Positions 35,084 through 43,994 of a stretch of 64,000 bases of DNA are shown one piece after another; position 1 is the first letter of the stretch; each line of letters opens with the position of its first letter. The notes under the pieces are model-generated. The model saw nothing but the letters and a program-made list of their open reading frames with translations. It searched no databases and was not told the origin of the DNA. The translations under genes were made by a program, and so were the position numbers. Origin of the DNA: REEB95 sp963785735 (GTDB lineage Bacteria; Pseudomonadota; Alphaproteobacteria; ATCC43930; CGMCC-115725); the NCBI GenBank assembly GCA_963785735.1, contig CAWAWJ010000001.1, positions 1,426,001-1,490,000 of the forward strand, read 5' to 3'.

Positions 35084-36390
35084 CCCATCGCGCATTCGCG
35101 TGCCTGGCGCTGGCGGCGGCTTTTTTGCTGGCCGGCTGCGGCGCCGACAAGAAGGAGCCGATCGAGGGCAAGCGCATCTCGGTGCTCGATCTCGACAAGC
35201 GTTTGGTGCCCGATCCGAAGATCGAAGGCCAGCCGATCCTGCTGCCGCCGCCCTACGATAATCCCGCCTGGCCCGACGCCGGGGGGTATCCCGATCACGC
35301 CATGTATCACCTCGATCTCGGCGACAAGATTCACCGCGCCTGGAAGAGCGGTATCGGTAAGGGCGCCAATCGTTACAGCCGGGTCATGGCCCAGCCGGTG
35401 GTCGCCGACGGCCGCGTCTTCGCCATGGACGGCGAGACCACGGTCTCGGCCTATGACGCCAAGAGCGGCGACCGCATTTGGCGCTTCGACACCCAGCCCA
35501 AGGATTCGGACGACGGGAGTTTCGGCGGCGGCGTCGCCTATGCCGACGGCAAGCTCTACGTCGCCACCGGCTATGCCGAGGTGCTCGCCATCGACGCCGC
35601 CAGCGGCAAGCTGCTCTGGCGCCAAACGGTATCCTCGCCGGTGCACGGCTCGCCCACCGTCGCCGACGGCCGGATTTACGCTGTCACCGTGGACAACGAA
35701 CTCGACGTGCTGGCGACCGCGGACGGCCAAAGGCTGTGGTCGCATAACGGCATCCCCGAGCCGACCAATCTCCTGGGCCAGGCCAGTCCGGCGGTCGAAG
35801 GCGACATCGTGGTGGTGGCCTATTCCTCGGGCGAGCTTTTCGCGCTCCGGACCGAGAACGGCCAGCCGCTCTGGACCGACAATCTGGCGACCGCCCGGCC
35901 CTTGGGCGCCTTGTCGGCCTTGGCCGATATCCGCGGCCAGCCGGTGATCGACCGCGGCCGCGTCTTCGCCGTGAGCCACGCCGGCTTGCTGGTGTCGATC
36001 GATCTACGCACCGGCGACCGCGTCTGGGAACAGGATATCGGCGGCGTCTACATGCCCTGGGTCGCGGGCGATGTCCTTTATGTGCTGTCGGATGCAGGCG
36101 ATTTGATCTGCCTGACGCGCGAGGACGGCCGGGTGCGCTGGGTCCGGGCCTTGCCGCGCTACGAAGACGAGGACGCCAAGAAGGATCCCATGCGCTGGGC
36201 CGGCCCGGTGCTGGCCGGCGACCGTCTCATCGTCGTCTCGTCGAGCGGCGAGGCCTTCTCGGTTTCGCCCTATACGGGCGCGGCACTCGGTTACACCGAT
36301 TTCCCGGACGGCGTCTTCGTCACCCCGGTGGTTGCGGGCAAGACGCTCTACGTCGTGACCGATGACGCCGATCTGATCGCGCTGCGGTAA
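35080..36390 (+). CDS. bamB: Outer membrane assembly lipoprotein BamB-like (PQQ beta-propeller)
   Basis: A 436-residue lipoprotein with signal LALAAAFLLAGC and seven or eight PQQ-type propeller blades, visible as repeats such as VFAMDGETTVSAYDAKSGDR, LYVATGYAEVLAIDAASG and IYAVTVDNELDVLATADGQ. BamB scaffolds the BAM complex that inserts barrels into the outer membrane. The start ATG overlaps the upstream stop, and der follows after 16 bases. A linker of about 70 residues before the propeller is longer than in E. coli. Confidence 0.9.
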   Translation: MTHRAFACLALAAAFLLAGCGADKKEPIEGKRISVLDLDKRLVPDPKIEGQPILLPPPYDNPAWPDAGGYPDHAMYHLDLGDKIHRAWKSGIGKGANRYSRVMAQPVVADGRVFAMDGETTVSAYDAKSGDRIWRFDTQPKDSDDGSFGGGVAYADGKLYVATGYAEVLAIDAASGKLLWRQTVSSPVHGSPTVADGRIYAVTVDNELDVLATADGQRLWSHNGIPEPTNLLGQASPAVEGDIVVVAYSSGELFALRTENGQPLWTDNLATARPLGALSALADIRGQPVIDRGRVFAVSHAGLLVSIDLRTGDRVWEQDIGGVYMPWVAGDVLYVLSDAGDLICLTREDGRVRWVRALPRYEDEDAKKDPMRWAGPVLAGDRLIVVSSSGEAFSVSPYTGAALGYTDFPDGVFVTPVVAGKTLYVVTDDADLIALR

Positions 36391-36406
36391 GGAATATGGA
36401 GACGGC

Positions 36407-37795
36407 ATGGCGCTCACCGTGGCGATCATCGGCCGGCCCAATGTCGGCAAATCGACCCTGTTCAATCGTCTCGCCGGGCGCAAGACCGCGCTGGTCGCGA
36501 GCGAACCGGGCCTGACCCGCGACCGGCGCGAATCGTCCGCCCGGCTCGCCGATCTCGAACTCAAGATCACCGACACCGCCGGTTTCGAGCAGTCGAAGGC
36601 CCGCGATTTGGCCGCGCGCATGCGCGCCCAGACCGAGCGGGCGGTGGAAGAGGCGGATGTGGCGCTGTTCGTGATCGATGCGCGCGAAGGCGTCACGGCG
36701 CAGGATCGCGATCTCGCGCGGTATCTGCGCCGGGTGAAAAAGCCGGTGGTGCTGGTGGCCAACAAGACCGAGGGCAGGGGTGTGCCGAGCGGCGTCGCCG
36801 AGGCCTATGGGCTCGGGCTGGGCGAGCCCATATCCGTCTCCGCCGAGCATGGCGAGGGCCTCTCCGAGCTCTACGACGCGCTCAAGCCCTATGCCGCCCA
36901 GAAGGCGGAACAAGAAGCCGCCGCATCGGCCGCGCTCTCGAAGTCGCTCTCCGAGTTGCCGCCCGAATCGCCGGACAAGGAGAAGCCCTTGTCGATCACC
37001 GTGGTCGGGCGGCCCAATGTCGGCAAATCCACCTTGATCAACCGGCTCTTGGGCGCGGAGCGGCTTTTGACCGGGCCCGAGCCGGGCATCACCCGCGACG
37101 CGATCACCATCGATTGGAGCTGGCGCGGCCGCAAGCTGCGCCTTATCGACACCGCGGGCTTGCGCCGCAAGGCGCGCATCCAGGCCAAGACCGAGAAGCT
37201 CTCATCCGGCGACACGCTCCACGCCATCCGCTTCGCCGAGGTGGCGGTGCTGGTGGTCGACGCCGTCCAGGGATTGGAGCGCCAGGATCTGGCGATCGCG
37301 CGCATGGTGGCGGAGGAGGGCCGGGCCTTGGTGCTGGCGGTCAACAAATGGGATTTGGTGGTGAAGCGCAAGGAGACGCTCGAAAAGATCACCGAGCGCA
37401 TGGCGGCATCGCTGCCGCAACTCGCCGGGCTCGCGCCGCTGCCGCTCTCGGCCGCGACCGGCGCCGGGCTCGATGATCTCATTCCGGCGGTCTTCGCATC
37501 TTACGCGGCCTGGAACCGCCGCGTGCCGACGCCCACGCTCAACCGGTTCTTGACGCGCGTGCAGGAGCGCAACCCGCCGCCGCTGGTGGCGGGCCGCCGC
37601 TTGAAGCTGCGCTACATGACCCAGGTCAATATCCGCCCGCCCACCTTCGCCCTTTTCGCCTCGAAGCCGGGCGAATTGCCGGAAAGCTGGCGGCGCTACC
37701 TCGTTAATCTTTTGCGCGAGCGCTTCGATCTGCCGGGAGTGCCGATCCGCATGATGCTGCGCAAGGGCAAAAATCCCTTCGCGGATGCGAAATAG
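36407..37795 (+). CDS. der: Ribosome biogenesis GTPase Der (EngA)
   Basis: A 462-residue protein with two GTPase domains and a KH-like end. Domain 1 has IIGRPNVGKSTLFNRLAG and DTAGFEQSKA; domain 2 has VVGRPNVGKSTLINRLLG, DTAGLRRKARI and NKWDLV; the end has LKLRYMTQVNIRPPTFALF. The first domain has NKTEG where NKxD is usual, a small deviation at the guanine-specificity motif. Der is required for 50S subunit maturation. It is 16 bases downstream of bamB. Confidence 0.96.
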   Translation: MALTVAIIGRPNVGKSTLFNRLAGRKTALVASEPGLTRDRRESSARLADLELKITDTAGFEQSKARDLAARMRAQTERAVEEADVALFVIDAREGVTAQDRDLARYLRRVKKPVVLVANKTEGRGVPSGVAEAYGLGLGEPISVSAEHGEGLSELYDALKPYAAQKAEQEAAASAALSKSLSELPPESPDKEKPLSITVVGRPNVGKSTLINRLLGAERLLTGPEPGITRDAITIDWSWRGRKLRLIDTAGLRRKARIQAKTEKLSSGDTLHAIRFAEVAVLVVDAVQGLERQDLAIARMVAEEGRALVLAVNKWDLVVKRKETLEKITERMAASLPQLAGLAPLPLSAATGAGLDDLIPAVFASYAAWNRRVPTPTLNRFLTRVQERNPPPLVAGRRLKLRYMTQVNIRPPTFALFASKPGELPESWRRYLVNLLRERFDLPGVPIRMMLRKGKNPFADAK

Positions 37796-37962
37796 ACCGG
37801 GATAAGCGGCCCAAACCCCTGGAATAAACCCGGAATCTGCCGATTTTTTGCTCTCCGGCGCAGCGTCCGCTCGACATGGCCGATGCCGTTATGCGAATTT
37901 ATCGCGCGCTCAACGCCGCCCGGAATGCCGGGGCGAGGCGCCGAGGGGGACGATCCGGATTT

Positions 37963-38922
37963 ATGACAAAAGTGCTCGTGAAACCGAAGCCGAAGGCCGC
38001 CACCAGGCCGGCGGGCGCGGCGGTCGACGGCTTGCGCGGCGTCGATCTCGGCGTGACCGACCTCAAGTCGCGCACCCGGTTCTTCACCGATGTGTGGCGC
38101 TTGGCGCCGGTGGCCGAGCATCCGGGTTCGGTCTATCTGCGCGGCACCGGCGGCTATCACCATGTGCTGGCGCTCCACGCCAGGCCGCGCGCCGAAATGC
38201 TGCGCATCGATTTGACCGCGCCCGACAAGGGAGCGATCAACGCGCTCCATGCCGGGCTCAGGAAAGCCGGCATCGGCGAGATCGAGAAACCCGCCCCCAT
38301 CACCGAGCCCGGCGGCGGCTACGGCTTCGCCTTCAAGGATCCCGAGGGGCGCACCATCCGCATCCTCGCCGGCGACAAGCGCCACGCCGATGCGGGCACG
38401 CGCCCCGACCGGCCCTCGAAGCTCACCCATATCGTTCTGAACTCGCCCGATGTCGACGCCATCAGCGCGTTCTACGCCGATCATCTGGGCTTCCGCCTCA
38501 TCGACCGCACGCGGGTCATGTCCTTCCTGTGCTGCAACGAGCAGCATCACGCGCTCGCCTTCGCCCGCTCGACCGCGCCCACCTTGAACCATCTCGCCTT
38601 CGAGATGACCGACATCGATTCTGTGATGCGCGGCGCCGGGCGCATGCGCGACAGCGGCTTTTCGATCGAATGGGGCATCGGGCGCCACGGGCCGGGCAAC
38701 AACATCTTCGCCTATTTCGTCGGCCCCGACGAGGTGGTGATCGAATACACCACCGAGGTCGAGAAGGTGGGCAAGCACTACAAGGTGCGCGGGCCCGAGG
38801 AATGGGTCTGGCCGCCCGGCCGCAACGATCATTGGGGCATCGCCATCGGCCCGACCGACCGCATGAAACAGGCGCAGCAGCGCATCTCCTTCGCGCCCGG
38901 CATATTCCACTCGGCGGGCTAG
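37963..38922 (+). CDS. VOC family extradiol dioxygenase (type I)
   Basis: A 319-residue protein with two vicinal-oxygen-chelate modules. The metal site in the second half is visible as LTHIVLNS (His), LNHLAFEMTD (His) and VVIEYTTE (Glu). It resembles catechol 2,3-dioxygenase-like ring-cleaving enzymes; the aromatic substrate is unknown. The start is taken as the ATG at 37963; an earlier ATG at 37876 is in frame. A degenerate copy of the last 20 codons is found at 39700-39763. Confidence 0.82.
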   Translation: MTKVLVKPKPKAATRPAGAAVDGLRGVDLGVTDLKSRTRFFTDVWRLAPVAEHPGSVYLRGTGGYHHVLALHARPRAEMLRIDLTAPDKGAINALHAGLRKAGIGEIEKPAPITEPGGGYGFAFKDPEGRTIRILAGDKRHADAGTRPDRPSKLTHIVLNSPDVDAISAFYADHLGFRLIDRTRVMSFLCCNEQHHALAFARSTAPTLNHLAFEMTDIDSVMRGAGRMRDSGFSIEWGIGRHGPGNNIFAYFVGPDEVVIEYTTEVEKVGKHYKVRGPEEWVWPPGRNDHWGIAIGPTDRMKQAQQRISFAPGIFHSAG

Positions 38923-38999
38923 GACCGCCGACTCATAATAACGATATAAAGAATAAAGATAGGCGCGCGGCGGCGGCCGAAGATTGATGGATGTCCGCT

Positions 39000-39233
39000 T
39001 CAGCTCTTGCGATAGAAGCCCGCGCCGACCAATACGATACCCAGCACCAAACCGCCGCCGCTCACCATCGGCGGGATGGTGTGCGACGTGTCTTCCGTGC
39101 TTTGAAGCTTCAAGCCGCCGAGATTGGCGACATCCTTGGTCTGCGAGGTGGTGAAGATCGGGATCGCCAGCCCGAGAATCCCGGCGATGACCAAGATGGC
39201 TCCGATAAGAACCAGTCCATTCATGCGGCCCAT
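39000..39233 (-). CDS. Small membrane protein, DUF3185 type
   Basis: A 77-residue protein with two membrane helices (LVLIGAILVIAGILGLAIPI and GGGLVLGIVLVGAGFY) separated by a polar loop (TTSQTKDVANLGGL), the DUF3185 layout. Function unknown; such proteins are often stress related. The next minus-strand gene upstream is the small DUF3309-type protein, and both probably belong to one unit. Confidence 0.78.
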   Translation of the reverse strand: MGRMNGLVLIGAILVIAGILGLAIPIFTTSQTKDVANLGGLKLQSTEDTSHTIPPMVSGGGLVLGIVLVGAGFYRKS

Positions 39234-39294
39234 GATGTTCTCCTTGCGTGATGCGATTGCGGGCGCGGCCTTACCCGCGAATGCCCGAGACGGA

Positions 39295-39456
39295 TCAGAT
39301 AACCCCGACCAGCGCGAGGACGACGACGACGATCAGGATCGTACCGAGGACGCCGACGCCGCCATGGCCGTAGCCGTAGCCATAGCCGCCGAAACGGCCG
39401 CTGAAGCCGCCGAGCAGCAATATGACGAGGAGAACGATGAGGATTATGCCGAGCAT
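39295..39456 (-). CDS. Small hydrophobic protein, DUF3309 type
   Basis: A 53-residue frame on the minus strand starting MLGIILIVLLVILLLGG, then a Gly/Tyr-rich centre FGGYGYGYGHGGVG and a second helix TILIVVVVLALVGVI. This is the DUF3309 pattern, common as a very short membrane protein in alphaproteobacteria. It has GGACAAAA upstream in place of a clear ribosome site. Function unknown. Confidence 0.78.
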   Translation of the reverse strand: MLGIILIVLLVILLLGGFSGRFGGYGYGYGHGGVGVLGTILIVVVVLALVGVI

Positions 39457-39699
39457 GATTTTGTCCTTTTCTGGCCGGCCGGAATTGCGCGGCGGTTCAA
39501 CTGCCGTCTTCCGCGCCGAGTTAACCGTATCTCACACTAGGTAGCTCGGACATGCCGCGCGAGCTTCGGAAAACACCTAGTCGGAAATCGGCGGCCCGGA
39601 GCCGGGAAACGGCCTTCACGGGCCCGCTTTAAGTCCAAACCCGGCACAACGGCGCGTCATGGAAATGTCCGATAACGGAAATCGCTCGATGCAACCGGC

Positions 39700-39763
39700 G
39701 GGATGACAGGCGCGGCAGCGCATTTCTTTTTCGCGCCCGGCATTTTCCGCTCTGCGGGCTAGG
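39700..39763 (+). pseudogene. Degenerate 3' end of the VOC dioxygenase gene
   Basis: Positions 39700-39763 align with the end of the VOC gene (38862-38923), sharing TTCGCGCCCGGCAT and GCGGGCTAGG and encoding FAPGIFRSAG-stop versus FAPGIFHSAG-stop. Upstream the similarity fades. It ends five bases before the start of a second fragment on the other strand. Confidence 0.78.
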
Positions 39764-39767
39764 GCGC

Positions 39768-39836
39768 CTAAGCGCGGAATTCGTCCCCGTGACGCGGGCA
39801 ATCCGCCGCGGCGAGATTGGCGAAAATCTCCGGCGC
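39768..39836 (-). pseudogene. Degenerate 3' end of the short-chain dehydrogenase gene of 48 kb
   Basis: On the minus strand this reads EIFANLAAADCPRHGDEFRA-stop, compared with EIFVTLAAADCPHHGEIVRG-stop at the end of the SDR gene whose stop is at 48372-48374. Nucleotide identity is about three quarters over 55-60 bases. With the VOC fragment it forms a tail-to-tail pair of gene ends. The remainder of the 39457-40071 gap is AT-rich leader of the next gene. Confidence 0.72.
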
Positions 39837-39891
39837 CGCGGCGGCGAATTTAACCTTAAGCACCCGTTTTTAATCATACTTTTACGGAATT

Positions 39892-39974
39892 AAGCAAAGC
39901 TTTGAATTGCTTTTAAAATTATCGCGGCATAGTTTTTGGACTCGAATAAAAAGACCGAAAATAAAAAGACCGAA
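39892..39974 (+). promoter_or_regulatory. AT-rich leader with a 15-bp tandem repeat upstream of the PEP-CTERM gene
   Basis: AATAAAAAGACCGAA occurs twice head to tail (39945-39959 and 39960-39974), just downstream of an inverted pair AAGCAA/TTGCTT (39892-39912). The stretch 39860-39985 is far more AT-rich than its surroundings. The position 100-180 bases upstream of the start at 40072 suggests a promoter and regulator site; no consensus -10/-35 pair is certain. Confidence 0.6.
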
Positions 39975-40071
39975 CAGGTCTGTGGACGGAAGGAAAGCTT
40001 CGACCCGAAGGCCCCGCGCCTTGCGGAGCAATCCGCAAGCGGGTGCGCAACCGGAAAGAGGTGAGGTCGTG

Positions 40072-40893
40072 ATGAGCCTTCGCAGTCCACGCTTCGTCCA
40101 GCGCGCGATCTTATTTTGGCTTTCGATTTTGGCGGCCACGCTCGCGCCCGTTGCGGCGCGCGCCGGCGTCGTCACCATGGCGGCCACCTACTACACGATC
40201 GGGGAAACCGATCAGGATACGAACCACCTGGCCATCGGCGTCTTCAACAACGAGGTGCAGAGCACTTTGGGTGTTGACGGTCTGCCCATCTTGAATACGG
40301 CGCCGTATGGCTGCACGTCGAACTGCTTTACCGCCACCCCCCTCCCGGCGGATCTGACCGCAAGCGGCGAGATCACTTGGTGGAGCCCGGCTCTCAACAA
40401 GGGGGGATCCGGCGGGGCCTCGGACGTGATCGAGACCGGAACCGGGACGGTAACCCTTCCCTACGCCAATGCGAATTTCTATCCGCCCAATGCGGCCGGA
40501 GCGAATGACGCCAACGGATTCCAAGCGGCGGTGTTTGCCACCACCTTGGTCGTTCCGACCACGGAGTCGATCAGCTTCAGCGTCGGTGCCGACGACACCG
40601 CCTTCGTTTATCTGGACGGGTCCATCGTCTGCGACCTCGGCGGCCTGCATGCCGACTCCCCGGGGACCTGCACCACGAGCGTTCTTGCGCCGGGCGACCA
40701 CTCTCTGGAACTGTTTGCCGCCGATCTCGAGCGCACCGGCGCGGCGCTGTCGTTCAGCGTCACCACGGCGAACGTTACCGGCGCTCCGGTGCCCGAGCCC
40801 TCGACTTGGCTGGTCTTCTTGGCCGGCTTGTTCGGCTTCGGCTTCTGCGAATTCCGTCGCCGGCGCGGGACCGGGACCCAAGGCCGCGCCTAA
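40072..40893 (+). CDS. PEP-CTERM sorting domain protein
   Basis: A 273-residue exported protein. It has a signal peptide (AILFWLSILAATLAPVAARA), a beta-rich body with SVGADDTAFVYLDGSIVCDL (PA14/anti-sigma-like lectin fold), and the tripartite C-terminus VPEPSTW, a helix LVFLAGLFGFGF and CEFRRRR. This is the exosortase sorting signal, usually tied to exopolysaccharide production. No exosortase (EpsH) is in the window. The ATG at 40072 follows GGAAAGAGGTGAGG. It may decorate the polysaccharide made by the genes at 1-10 kb, which is inference. Confidence 0.88.
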   Translation: MSLRSPRFVQRAILFWLSILAATLAPVAARAGVVTMAATYYTIGETDQDTNHLAIGVFNNEVQSTLGVDGLPILNTAPYGCTSNCFTATPLPADLTASGEITWWSPALNKGGSGGASDVIETGTGTVTLPYANANFYPPNAAGANDANGFQAAVFATTLVVPTTESISFSVGADDTAFVYLDGSIVCDLGGLHADSPGTCTTSVLAPGDHSLELFAADLERTGAALSFSVTTANVTGAPVPEPSTWLVFLAGLFGFGFCEFRRRRGTGTQGRA

Positions 40894-41014
40894 GCCGCGT
40901 GAGGTGCCCGAGGCGCCTCATGCACGCGCTATCTCGACATAATAAGATTGGCGAGGGGCGGCGGATCGAAGTCCGTTTTGTCCCCGACAAGCAGACATTA
41001 AAACTTAGCCGCGT

Positions 41015-41044
41015 AATGTCCGCTTTGTGTCAGAATTGGACATT
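41015..41044. repeat. Inverted repeat with the TAATGTCCGCTTT motif
   Basis: AATGTCC (41015-41021) pairs with GGACATT (41038-41044) across a 16-base loop. The 13-base core TAATGTCCGCTTT recurs at 47482-47494, and a shorter form lies near 38987. The look is of a dispersed intergenic repeat. Between 40894 and 41181 no gene is seen; a short GAGGTGCC/GGCGCCTC hairpin follows the PEP-CTERM stop. Confidence 0.6.
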
Positions 41045-41181
41045 CGGCCACGGCCGGGGAAGGTCCGCGTTGACGATTCGCCAGAGCGTCCATTCACGAG
41101 GCTGTGTGTGGTCTCGGTGTGGCGCCCCCGGTTAACTTTTCGCGGAGGCTTGGGTTTCCCAAAATTATTGTAAGGGCGGCG

Positions 41182-41417
41182 ATGTCGACGAAAGCGCGGG
41201 TTATCGGCGTTGCGATACCGGTCTTTGTTCCTGCGCCGGTGGCGCAACGGGCGGCACGGCGCCCACGATGCGTGCCGGTTCGGCTTGCGCTTACCCGTAT
41301 GGCGCGGATGCCGTGAAACGGGGCAAGCACCTCGTGGACGCGGCCAATTGCGCCGGCTGTCATGCGGACAGGCAACATGGCGGCCTGCCATTCGCTGGCG
41401 GCGGCGCGAACACATGA
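41182..41417 (+). pseudogene. N-terminal fragment of a c-type cytochrome
   Basis: The ATG at 41182 starts a signal-like MSTKARVIGVAIPVFV; after a frame change the sequence reads GADAVKRGKHLVDAANCAGC-H, giving the haem site CAGCH, then LPFAGGGANT and a TGA that overlaps the MFS start. Known relatives (cytochrome subunits of alcohol or gluconate dehydrogenases) continue for 100 or more residues. So this is a truncated, frameshifted remnant. Confidence 0.72.
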
Positions 41418-42982
41418 TCGCGGACATTCCGGCGCAAGCGCGCGCCTCCATTCGCGTCTGGGTCGGCTTTCTCAGCATGTGTCTCGGCATGTTCATGGCG
41501 ATTCTCGACATCCAGATCGTCGCCAGCTCCCTGCCGGAAATCCAGACGGCCTTCGCCATCCCCTTCGGCAAATTGAGCTGGGTTCAGACCGCCTATCTGA
41601 TAACCGAGGTAATCGCGATTCCGCTGACCACCCAATTGACGCGGCTGTTCTCGCTCGGCGGGCTTTACACCATCGCCATCGTGGGTTTTTCGCTGGCCAG
41701 TCTCGGTTGTGCTGCGAGTCACGGCTTCGATACCCTTATACTTTTCCGGGCGATCCAGGGCTTTTGCGGTGGCGTCGTCATTCCGACGGTGTTCACCGCC
41801 ATCTTCGTGCTGTTTCCGGCGCATAAACGCGTGCCGCCGACCACCATCGCCGGCGTATTCGCCGTGCTCGCGCCCACGCTCGGGCCGACGGTCGGCGGCT
41901 ACATCACCGAGACCTATTCGTGGCACTGGCTCTTTCTCATCAATCTCGGGCCGGGCATCCTGGTGGCGGTGCTGGTCGGCTGGCTCGTTCGCGTCGGCCG
42001 GCCGGATTTTCGCTATTGGAACAAGCTTGATTACGTCGGCCTGATCCTGGGCGGCGTGTTCCTCGCCTGTCTCGAAATCCTGCTCAAGGAGGGCCCGAAG
42101 CGGGACTGGGGCGGCGCGCTGGTCTACGGTCTCGCGGCGACCTGCATCGTGACCGGAATCGCCGCGGTGCGGCATTGCCTCAAGCCGAAAGATCACATCG
42201 TCAATCTGCGCATCTTCGCCGACCGCACCTTCGCCATCAGCGCGGTCTACAGCTTCGTGCTCGGCATGGGACTTTACGGCTCGGTCTATCTGCTGCCGGT
42301 TTTCCTCGGCCTCGTGCGCGCGCACACGCCGCTCGAAATCGGCGAGATCATGATCGTTAGCGGCGCCGCGCAATTGGCGATCGCGCCGGTGGCGGCGGTG
42401 GCGGAAAAACGTGTCGATCACCGTATCCTGGTCGGCCTCGGCTATGGCCTGTTTACCGTCGGGCTTTTCGCCAACGGTTTCGCCTCGTACCAAACCGATT
42501 ACGCCGGCCTGTTCTGGCCGCAATTGCTGCGTGGCGCCGGCGTTCTGCTGTGCCTGTTGCCGACGACGAGCATGGCGCTGGGCAGCTGGACCGGCGGCGC
42601 GTTGACCAATGCCAGCGCCCTGTTCAATCTCATGCGCAATCTCGGCGGCGCGATCGGGATCGGCCTGGTCGACACGATCCTGGAACAGCGAACGCCGGTG
42701 CATGTGGCGGCGCTGGCCGCCCGTCTCCAGGCGGGCGACCCGAACGCGGCGCGGATGGTGGGGCTGCCACTCGGCCGATTTCACAACGTGCCGTTGCCGC
42801 CGGTCGACGCGGCGACCAAGGCGTTCGTGGCGCCGCTGGTCGAGCGGGCGGCCTTCGTGCTCTCGTTCAACGAAGCGTGGCTGCTGCTCGCCACGCTTTT
42901 CGGCCTGTCGCTGCTGGGGCTGCCTTTCGTCCCCAGCGGGAAGGCCCCGGCTGCCAAGCGGCGACAGAAGGGCAGGCGATGA
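41414..42982 (+). CDS. MFS transporter, DHA2 (EmrB/QacA) family
   Basis: A 522-residue protein with about 14 membrane helices. Helix 1 carries MAILDIQIVASSLPEIQ, the D1 motif of DHA2 drug pumps; TYLITEVIAIPL-like and GPTVGGYITETYSW (motif C region) follow. It is probably a proton-driven efflux pump for lipophilic compounds. The start ATG at 41414 is used because the upstream part of the frame overlaps the cytochrome fragment. No periplasmic adaptor (EmrA) is next to it, and a fragment of a MarR-like regulator overlaps its stop. Confidence 0.88.
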   Translation: MIADIPAQARASIRVWVGFLSMCLGMFMAILDIQIVASSLPEIQTAFAIPFGKLSWVQTAYLITEVIAIPLTTQLTRLFSLGGLYTIAIVGFSLASLGCAASHGFDTLILFRAIQGFCGGVVIPTVFTAIFVLFPAHKRVPPTTIAGVFAVLAPTLGPTVGGYITETYSWHWLFLINLGPGILVAVLVGWLVRVGRPDFRYWNKLDYVGLILGGVFLACLEILLKEGPKRDWGGALVYGLAATCIVTGIAAVRHCLKPKDHIVNLRIFADRTFAISAVYSFVLGMGLYGSVYLLPVFLGLVRAHTPLEIGEIMIVSGAAQLAIAPVAAVAEKRVDHRILVGLGYGLFTVGLFANGFASYQTDYAGLFWPQLLRGAGVLLCLLPTTSMALGSWTGGALTNASALFNLMRNLGGAIGIGLVDTILEQRTPVHVAALAARLQAGDPNAARMVGLPLGRFHNVPLPPVDAATKAFVAPLVERAAFVLSFNEAWLLLATLFGLSLLGLPFVPSGKAPAAKRRQKGRR

Positions 42983-43206
42983 TCCTCTACAACATCGGCA
43001 ATAACGAGATGACGGTCGGCGAGTTGACGCTGCGCGGCCGCTATCTCGGCTCGAACGTTTCCTGCAACGTCAAGAAGATGCTCGAGAACGGCTATATCGC
43101 GCGGGAGCGTTCGCCGCATGGCCGCCGCGCGCAAGAGCGTGCGGACATGCCTTTAACCGGTCACGTTTGGAGGATTGGCGAGCCAGGGAGAGTTCGCGGC
43201 CTATAA
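42979..43206 (+). pseudogene. Truncated MarR/LdtR-like winged-helix regulator
   Basis: The first 50 codons (MILYNIGNNEMTVGELTLRG, then YLGSNVSCNVKKMLENGYIA) match the DNA-recognition helix and wing of an LdtR/MarR-type regulator, but the N-terminal helices are missing. After HGRR the frame shifts by +1 (RKSVR, family consensus RSVRVRL) and ends. The ATG overlaps the MFS stop. It is a remnant of a regulator that probably controlled the neighbouring pump. Confidence 0.72.
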
Positions 43207-43938
43207 CAGACGGATTTCCTGCCCGCGCGTGAGAATTCCATCCGTCAGGGGCGTGGCCAGAAAGCCCATGACCTCGAAGACGCCGCGCTGCGGCGAGCCG
43301 CGATAGCCGCGTTTCTTGAGCAGGCTGGCAAGGGCTTCCAGAACCGGCAGGTCGCGTTGGCCAGTGGCGGGATTGGCCTCGATGGCCTGGCAGCGTTCGC
43401 AAGCGTCCTGGATGCGGAATATGAGCTTGCCGATGGCGAATTCGCGCGTACCGGGGAAATCATTTGCCCAGCCGAGTTCGGTGAAGGGCTGGCCATCGTC
43501 GTACCAAACATTCATCCGGAACCGTTCGGGCTCGATCTTCCATCCCGTCTCGGCGGCGAGCGCGCGCACCGTAGCGATATTGAGGAAGGACACGGTGGGT
43601 CCGTGAGTAAACGGATCGGTATCGACCAGATTGAACTTTTCCTCGGTATCGATTGTGGCCACGTCCGCTTCGCCGATGGCGCCGGCGACTTTCTTGAGCC
43701 AGGACGGGCTTGGCACACCGCCAGAGAGCTCGGGTGTCTGCGCGGCCATGGCCGGCGTGTTCATGCAGACGCGGAAATGAATCTTCTCGGCCCAACCGTC
43801 GCCCTGGCGCGGCGTGCGCTTGATGCCGAAGCGGCGGTCTCCGACGATCCCCACCTTGGGATTGATGCTGAGTTTTTCCGGACGCTGGCCGCGCGCGCCT
43901 TTTACCGGAAACGTATAGATGTCTTCGACCTTCGGCAT
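43201..43938 (-). CDS. MOSC domain protein
   Basis: A 245-residue protein with N-terminal MOSC beta-barrel (KVEDIYTFPVKGARGQRPEK) and the MOSC core: GWANDFPGTREFAIGKLIF, then RIQDACERCQAIEANPATGQ with the conserved cysteine pair CERC. MOSC proteins bind sulfur or the molybdenum cofactor, and YiiM/YcbX-type members detoxify N-hydroxylated bases. The ATG at 43938 has AGAGG seven bases upstream. Confidence 0.88.
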   Translation of the reverse strand: MPKVEDIYTFPVKGARGQRPEKLSINPKVGIVGDRRFGIKRTPRQGDGWAEKIHFRVCMNTPAMAAQTPELSGGVPSPSWLKKVAGAIGEADVATIDTEEKFNLVDTDPFTHGPTVSFLNIATVRALAAETGWKIEPERFRMNVWYDDGQPFTELGWANDFPGTREFAIGKLIFRIQDACERCQAIEANPATGQRDLPVLEALASLLKKRGYRGSPQRGVFEVMGFLATPLTDGILTRGQEIRLL

Positions 43939-43994
43939 GGAGCACCTCTTGCTTCATGTTGCTTCATGGAACCAAGCGGAGGGCACCCGCCTCG

